Part shown: positions 7,083-11,089 of the stretch, piece after piece
How positions within the stretch are numbered: the stretch's first letter is position 1
Layout: every line of letters starts with the position of its first letter
From: Cyclobacteriaceae bacterium
GTDB lineage: Bacteria > Bacteroidota > Bacteroidia > Cytophagales > Cyclobacteriaceae
DNA length: 11,089 nucleotides
Direction: 5' to 3'
NCBI GenBank assembly: GCA_025455445.1
Contig: JALOMN010000111.1
Span: forward strand, 1 to 11,089
The notes under the pieces: model-generated
The model's database searches: none
What the model saw: only the letters and a program-made list of their open reading frames with translations
Told to the model about the DNA's origin: nothing
Position numbers and translations under genes: made by a program

Positions 7083-8006
7083 ATGAAAAAACTAATTTCA
7101 TTATTCATGCTGATAACCGGATTTGCTACTGCCGGATACGCACAAACCGCAACCGAGGCAACGGCTTCGGTGTGGGACGACCCCATGCTTACTTTTTACG
7201 TAGCCATTGGGTTTATTTTTATCGTAGTGTTGCTTGTGTTGCTGGTAGCAGTATACATGCTGCAAGTGATTAATGCCATGACGCGACAGGCTGCGCAGGA
7301 ACGCGCAGCAAAACAAGGTGTGGTATATAAACCAGAGCCGTCAATTTTCGCTAAACTATGGAACCAATCCAATGATTTTGTTCCTGTTGAAAAGGAGGCC
7401 GATATCATGCTCGACCATAATTACGATGGCATTCGTGAGTTAGATAATCACTTACCACCGTGGTGGAAATGGTTATTCAATTTTACTATCGGTTGGTCAG
7501 TGGTTTACTTGATTTTTTATCATGTTACAAATACACTTCCGCTGTCAGGTCAGGAATATCAAAACGAAGTAGCTTATGCGCAAGAGCAGGCTCTCAAGAT
7601 GAAAGCTTCCAGTCCGGTAGCTGCCATTGATGAAACCAGTGTAAAGTTTGTGACAGATGCACAAGCGTTGGCAGATGGCAAACAAACATTTATGAATAAC
7701 TGTGCATCATGCCACCGGCAAGATGGTGGAGGAGACATTGGTCCTAACCTGACTGATGAATATTGGCTGCATGGTGCATCCATCAATGAAGTATTCAAAG
7801 TTGTGCGAAATGGTGTGCAGGGCACAAACATGATTGCATGGGAAGGTTTTATCAGTCCTGAAAAAATGCAAAATGTGTCTAGTTATTTACTTACACTTCA
7901 GGGAACAAATCCGGCCAATCCGAAAAAACCTCAGGGTGAATTAGTGAAGCCGGCAACTACGTTACCTGCAAATGCAGATAGCGTAAAGGTGCAGGCGAGT
8001 TTATAA
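7083..8006 (+). CDS. ccoP: cbb3 oxidase subunit III, CcoP, with a single heme c
   Basis: The 307-residue product has an export-type N-terminus (M-K-K-L-I-S-L-F to G-Y-A-Q, about 1-21) and a hydrophobic helix at about 37-60. A second helix at about 128-149 lies in the FixP_N-like stretch N-H-L-P-P-W-W-K-W-L-F. The cytochrome c domain (about 190-275) has C-A-S-C-H at 207-211 and Met250 (G-T-N-M) as probable axial ligand. Only one CxxCH is present, while proteobacterial CcoP carries two; the length suits one cytochrome domain plus an N-terminal extension. CcoP takes electrons from soluble cytochrome c or quinol-oxidising complexes and passes them to CcoO. The C-terminus is a Pro/Lys/Ala-rich tail. 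The gene is intact and ends 25 bases before a terminator-like hairpin that separates it from ccoG. Confidence 0.9.
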   Translation: MKKLISLFMLITGFATAGYAQTATEATASVWDDPMLTFYVAIGFIFIVVLLVLLVAVYMLQVINAMTRQAAQERAAKQGVVYKPEPSIFAKLWNQSNDFVPVEKEADIMLDHNYDGIRELDNHLPPWWKWLFNFTIGWSVVYLIFYHVTNTLPLSGQEYQNEVAYAQEQALKMKASSPVAAIDETSVKFVTDAQALADGKQTFMNNCASCHRQDGGGDIGPNLTDEYWLHGASINEVFKVVRNGVQGTNMIAWEGFISPEKMQNVSSYLLTLQGTNPANPKKPQGELVKPATTLPANADSVKVQASL

Positions 8007-8030
8007 AGGTTTTTATAGAACAAAATGAAT

Positions 8031-8076
8031 TAAGAGCATCCTCATGATGTTATGCATCTGGATGCTCTTAGTTTTT
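8031..8076 (+). terminator. Terminator-like hairpin between ccoP and ccoG
   Basis: TAAGAGCATCC (8031-8041) pairs perfectly with GGATGCTCTTA (8060-8070), an 11-bp stem, followed by GTTTTT (8071-8076). The 18-base loop can fold a small inner stem (GATG/CATC). It would end or attenuate the structural-gene transcript before the assembly genes ccoG-ccoH-safE. Confidence 0.78.
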
Positions 8077-8097
8077 AAAAGTTAAAATTTAGATTAT

Positions 8098-9540
8098 ATG
8101 CAAGAGGCAGGTAAAACAAACTTTTACGAGTTTGAAGAAGAATTCAGAGATACGCTTGCAACCGTAGATGAAAAAGGAAAACGTGTATGGATATTCCCCA
8201 AAAAACCATCGGGTAGCTTTCACAACTGGAGAATTTTAGTCACCACCATTTTACTCATTTTATTTTTTGCCGGGCCATTCATTACTTTAAATGGCAGGCC
8301 ATTTATGTTGTTTAATATTTTCGAACGGAAGTTCATCATATTAGGTCAGGTATTCTGGCCACAGGATTTCTTTTTACTAGCGCTCACATTAATCACACTT
8401 TTTGTATTCGTGATTTTGTTTACAGTGGCCTTTGGTCGTATATGGTGTGGTTGGGCCTGTCCGCAAACACTCTTTATGGAAATGGTGTTTCGTAAAATTG
8501 AATATTGGATTGAGGGTGATGCCAACGAGCAGCGAAGATTAAAGAAGGCTCCCTGGGATACTAACAAAATCATCAAAAAAGGAAGTAAGCAACTTATCTT
8601 TATTCTTATTTCCATAATTATTTCACACACTACAATGGCTTATTTGATTGGCATTGAAGAAGTGAAAACGATTATCAGCCAATCACCTTCCGAGCATATG
8701 GCTGGATTTATCGGATTAATTGCATTTACCGCAATATTTTATGGAGTGTTTGCCTGGTTTCGTGAGCAGGCTTGTATTGCAGTATGCCCCTATGGTCGTT
8801 TGCAAGGTGTGTTATTAGTAAAAGATTCATTGGTTGTAGCCTATGATTGGCTTCGTGGTGAACCTCGTGGCAAACTAAAAAAACATCAAACTACCATTAC
8901 CGACAAACAGGGTGATTGTATTGATTGTAAACTGTGTGTGCACGTATGCCCTACGGGTATTGATATACGAAATGGTACGCAGCTCGAGTGCGTAAATTGC
9001 ACGGCCTGTATTGATGTGTGTGATGATGTAATGACCAAAATACATAAGCCAAAGGGTTTAATCCGATACTCTTCATACAACGCTATAAAAGATGGAGTGC
9101 AGAAAGTATTCACACCACGCATTGCCGGATATTCAGTTGTATTATTTGCATTGATGAGTTTGTTAACCTATTTCATCATCACTCGGGCAGATATTGAAAC
9201 TACTGTATTGAAAGTTCCGGGTACACTTTATACTAAAACAGATGATGGACAAATCACCAACTTATACAGTATTGAATTTGTGAATAAAACATTTGACGAT
9301 ATAAACCTTGATGTAAAGATCGAATCTCCTGCGGAAGCTACCTTTATGAAGATAGGAGACCCAAACATTGTGGTTCCCAAAGAAGGAATATTGAAAGGTA
9401 TGATTATGGTAAAATTGCCGGAAGAATTAATAAAATCAATGAAAACGGTGATTGAACTTGGAGTTTATCAGGATGGCAAGAAAGTAGAATCTGTAAAGGC
9501 TAAATTTGTTGGCCCGATTGTAAGAAATCAGAAACAATAA
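8098..9540 (+). CDS. ccoG: CcoG (FixG/RdxA), cbb3 oxidase accessory iron-sulfur protein
   Basis: The 480-residue protein belongs to the CcoG family, inner-membrane ferredoxin-like proteins needed for cbb3 assembly, with Cu(II)-reducing activity described for the family. Transmembrane helices are near 46-64, 88-111, 165-184, 202-220 and 342-361. The NapH-like cysteine motifs W-C-G-W-A-C-P (C117, C121) and C-I-A-V-C-P (C226, C230) are present. Two [4Fe-4S] ferredoxin sites follow: C274, C277, C280 with C284, and C298, C301, C304 with C308. Both sets are complete in Cys. The C-terminal third (about 365-480) is a beta-rich, Ig-like domain. The ATG at 8098 gives a normal N-terminus (Y-E-F-E-E-E-F-R-D-T-L). 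It follows a terminator-like hairpin and may have its own weak promoter, though none is clear. The gene is intact although ccoN is broken. Confidence 0.95.
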   Translation: MQEAGKTNFYEFEEEFRDTLATVDEKGKRVWIFPKKPSGSFHNWRILVTTILLILFFAGPFITLNGRPFMLFNIFERKFIILGQVFWPQDFFLLALTLITLFVFVILFTVAFGRIWCGWACPQTLFMEMVFRKIEYWIEGDANEQRRLKKAPWDTNKIIKKGSKQLIFILISIIISHTTMAYLIGIEEVKTIISQSPSEHMAGFIGLIAFTAIFYGVFAWFREQACIAVCPYGRLQGVLLVKDSLVVAYDWLRGEPRGKLKKHQTTITDKQGDCIDCKLCVHVCPTGIDIRNGTQLECVNCTACIDVCDDVMTKIHKPKGLIRYSSYNAIKDGVQKVFTPRIAGYSVVLFALMSLLTYFIITRADIETTVLKVPGTLYTKTDDGQITNLYSIEFVNKTFDDINLDVKIESPAEATFMKIGDPNIVVPKEGILKGMIMVKLPEELIKSMKTVIELGVYQDGKKVESVKAKFVGPIVRNQKQ

Positions 9541-9571
9541 AACGAAGACTAAATTATAAAGGTAGTAAGGT

Positions 9572-9991
9572 ATGAAATGGATTGTGGCAGCATTTGTAGT
9601 ATTTGCGCTTTTTATGGGGGCATTAGTTTTCATCAGCTTACGAGAAGATGTAAATCTTGTCTCTGAGAATTATTATGCAGAAGAATTAAAGCATCAGGAT
9701 AAAATAGATCAACAGAATAATGCAAACCAATTGGCTGAGCAACCGCAGTTGTCATTCGTTGATAATGCTATAAAGGTATCATTCCCTTATTTCTCCAGTA
9801 TCGAAAAGGGGCAGTTACATGTATTACGTCCGTCTAATAATCTCCTCGATCAAACATTTGAACTTTCTGCCATGGAAGGAGATAGTCAGTTATTTGAGCT
9901 TAAAGTCTGGGAGAAGGGACTGTATCGTGTAAGTCTTACCTGGACTATGGAAGGAAAGGAATACTATTTTGAGAAGTTAATGGTTTTGTAA
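9572..9991 (+). CDS. ccoH: FixH/CcoH family cbb3 assembly protein
   Basis: The 139-residue product has a single N-terminal transmembrane anchor (about 4-24) followed by a periplasmic beta-rich domain. The anchor-proximal S-L-R-E-D-V-N-L-V-S-E-N-Y-Y-A-E-E-L motif is typical of Bacteroidota FixH (PF05751), in which a conserved Tyr pair follows the membrane segment. FixH/CcoH stays with CcoN and aids assembly or stability of the oxidase; its exact mechanism is not settled. Position supports the call: 31 bases after ccoG and one base before the SafE-like gene. An AAAGG at 9558-9562, nine bases before the ATG, is the only Shine-Dalgarno-like site in the cluster. The C-terminus (W-T-M-E-G-K-E-Y-Y-F-E-K) is complete. 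Confidence 0.85.
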   Translation: MKWIVAAFVVFALFMGALVFISLREDVNLVSENYYAEELKHQDKIDQQNNANQLAEQPQLSFVDNAIKVSFPYFSSIEKGQLHVLRPSNNLLDQTFELSAMEGDSQLFELKVWEKGLYRVSLTWTMEGKEYYFEKLMVL

Positions 9992-9992
9992 T

Positions 9993-10682
9993 ATGTGGTG
10001 GACTGCACTGCTCATGGGCTTAGCCGGAAGTTTGCATTGTGCGGGAATGTGCAGTCCGTTGGCGATGGCTATTACAATGCAAAAACCCTTTCTGGCAAAT
10101 AAAATAATTTATAATACCGGCAGGATTATCACCTATGGTATTTTGGGTGCCATCGCAGCAGCTTTAGGTAGCAGCTTTTTTATCACACCTTATCAGTCAG
10201 TTATTTCATTTAGCATCGGGGTGATTTTTTTGCTTACGGGCATTGGCGCAATTACAGGTATTCAGATACCCATTTTTACAAGCGCAATAAATAAACTTAC
10301 CCACTGGCTTAAGGGGCTATTTGCCTTTTGGTTGCAAAGAAAAAATTATTTGTCAGTAATGATGATGGGTATGCTCAATGGTTTGCTTCCTTGTGGATTA
10401 ACCTATCTTGCCATGACCTATTGCTTTATTATGCCTAATGCACAAGAAGGTTTCGGGTTTATGATTTTATTTGGTTTAGGCACCTGGCCTGTAATGATAG
10501 GATTTACCTGGGTGTTGGGGGTTGGTTTTGCCAAAGTAAAATTGAATTATCAGAAAATAACCATGGTTGTGTTTATTCTTATCGGAGTGTGGCTGCTCGC
10601 CAGGGCGGTGACTACACATCAAATGGATTCGCACCAACATCTTTTTGGACAAACCCATACTGAAGAAGTGCTTTGCCAGTAG
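9993..10682 (+). CDS. SafE/DsbD_2-like polytopic membrane protein of the cbb3 locus
   Basis: The 229-residue protein has about six hydrophobic segments, a first-helix motif G-S-L-H-C-A-G-M-C (C16, C20) and a mid-protein G-L-L-P-C-G (C134). These are hallmarks of the sulfite exporter TauE/SafE-annotated DsbD_2 family (PF13386), which relates to the membrane part of DsbD. In Bacteroidota and other cbb3 loci a member of this family commonly ends the ccoG-ccoH run. A role in copper or thiol handling for the oxidase is inferred from the paired cysteines and location, not shown. The cytoplasmic or periplasmic tail carries four His and one Cys (H209, H214, H216, H222, C228), which might bind metal. 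Start ATG 9993 is one base past the ccoH stop, so the pair is probably translationally coupled. No intrinsic terminator is seen after it. Confidence 0.8.
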   Translation: MWWTALLMGLAGSLHCAGMCSPLAMAITMQKPFLANKIIYNTGRIITYGILGAIAAALGSSFFITPYQSVISFSIGVIFLLTGIGAITGIQIPIFTSAINKLTHWLKGLFAFWLQRKNYLSVMMMGMLNGLLPCGLTYLAMTYCFIMPNAQEGFGFMILFGLGTWPVMIGFTWVLGVGFAKVKLNYQKITMVVFILIGVWLLARAVTTHQMDSHQHLFGQTHTEEVLCQ

Positions 10683-10695
10683 CCTGAAAGTGGTT

Positions 10696-10724
10696 TTGAT
10701 TTTAATTTGATTTGTGTACTTTTA
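10696..10724 (+). promoter_or_regulatory. Candidate promoter of the universal stress protein gene
   Basis: TTG (10696-10698, within TTTTG) is followed by an 18-base spacer and TACTTTTA (10717-10724). This is close to the Bacteroidota consensus TTG-N19-TAnnTTTG, with one base short in the spacer and A for the final G. It would start transcription about 25 bases before the ATG. Confidence 0.42.
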
Positions 10725-10757
10725 GTAAAGTGAAATATTAAATAAATCTGATACACA

Positions 10758-11089
10758 ATGAAAAAAATATTAGTGCCTACCGATTTTTCCAAGACCTCTA
10801 TAACGGCCCTGGAAGTAGCAATGGAAATTGCAGCAAAAGCGGGTGCTGAAATCACACTCTTGCATGTTGTTGAGGAAGCAACACCCAGTTCATACTCAGT
10901 TGCTGGCGAATGGAAAACAGAGGAAGATTGGTCGAACAAGTTATTTACACTTAAGCTATTGGAGAAAGCCAAAGCTCAGTTAGAAAAACTCGTAAAGGAT
11001 CCGCGATTTTCTGCGGTTAAAATTACCGGTGAGTTGCGTTTAGGGAATGCCTTTCATGGCATGCGCACCATAATTACCGAACAAAAAGT
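10758..11089 (+). CDS. Universal stress protein (UspA family), 5' part, cut by right edge
   Basis: ATG 10758 opens a frame with 110 codons before the window ends. The product starts M-K-K-I-L-V-P-T-D-F-S-K, the beta1 strand and P-T-D-F-S motif of UspA domains. It continues with S-I-T-A-L-E-V-A-M-E-I-A and a second strand A-E-I-T-L-L-H-V-V-E, the normal alpha/beta nucleotide-binding fold. The ATP-binding glycine motif (G-x2-G-x9-G-S/T) would come after the visible part, so nucleotide binding cannot be judged. Bacteroidota Usp proteins often have two tandem domains, and this one could. Genes of this family are often near low-oxygen respiratory genes, which fits the location. A possible promoter lies at 10696-10724, suggesting separate transcription from the cco genes. 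Confidence 0.9.
   Translation, partial: MKKILVPTDFSKTSITALEVAMEIAAKAGAEITLLHVVEEATPSSYSVAGEWKTEEDWSNKLFTLKLLEKAKAQLEKLVKDPRFSAVKITGELRLGNAFHGMRTIITEQK

Noticed and set aside
10619..10972. Minus-strand open frame spanning the safE-usp gap
   Set aside because: It overlaps the 5' part of the clear universal stress protein gene and the end of the SafE-like gene, and shows no recognisable family.

Overview
The window looks like chromosomal DNA from a member of the Bacteroidota, most likely Cytophagales-like. The evidence is a fused ccoN-ccoO gene, a promoter of the TTG-N19-TAnnTTTG type ahead of rpsT, little use of Shine-Dalgarno sites, and a lipoprotein and M1 peptidase typical of that phylum. 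The assignment to phylum is fairly safe; anything finer is inference. No tRNA, rRNA, CRISPR, insertion sequence or phage gene was seen.

Left part, 1-2262, minus strand: the 5' part of radC runs off the left edge. rpsT (ribosomal protein bS20) follows, with its own promoter and a strong intrinsic terminator, and then a secreted M1-family zinc aminopeptidase. Middle, 2263-4597, plus strand: a secreted S1/P1-nuclease/phospholipase-C-like zinc enzyme with no ordinary start codon. It overlaps a lipoprotein glucoamylase-family hydrolase (PF10091, GH144-like). The two probably form an export-directed operon.

Right part, 4735-10682, plus strand: a cbb3-type cytochrome c oxidase locus in the order ccoNO (fused), ccoQ, ccoP, terminator-like hairpin, ccoG, ccoH(fixH), SafE/DsbD_2-like membrane protein. 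A universal stress protein gene follows and is cut by the right edge. CcoN binds hemes b and b3 and CuB. CcoO and CcoP carry heme c electron-transfer domains, CcoG is the copper-handling ferredoxin-like assembly factor, and CcoH and the SafE-like protein are probable assembly or metal-handling partners. The copper ATPase CcoI and CcoS are not in the window.

The most notable observation is that ccoN, as given, is not translatable. It is broken by two frame shifts about 250 bp apart. One lies in a CATGCATG palindrome at 4969-4980, the other at an exact 7-bp tandem duplication (CACGTTT x2, 5224-5237). All neighbouring oxidase genes are open. This is either recent inactivation of the catalytic subunit, a variant in a mixed population, or a local assembly problem. 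I did not find a clearly new biological system.
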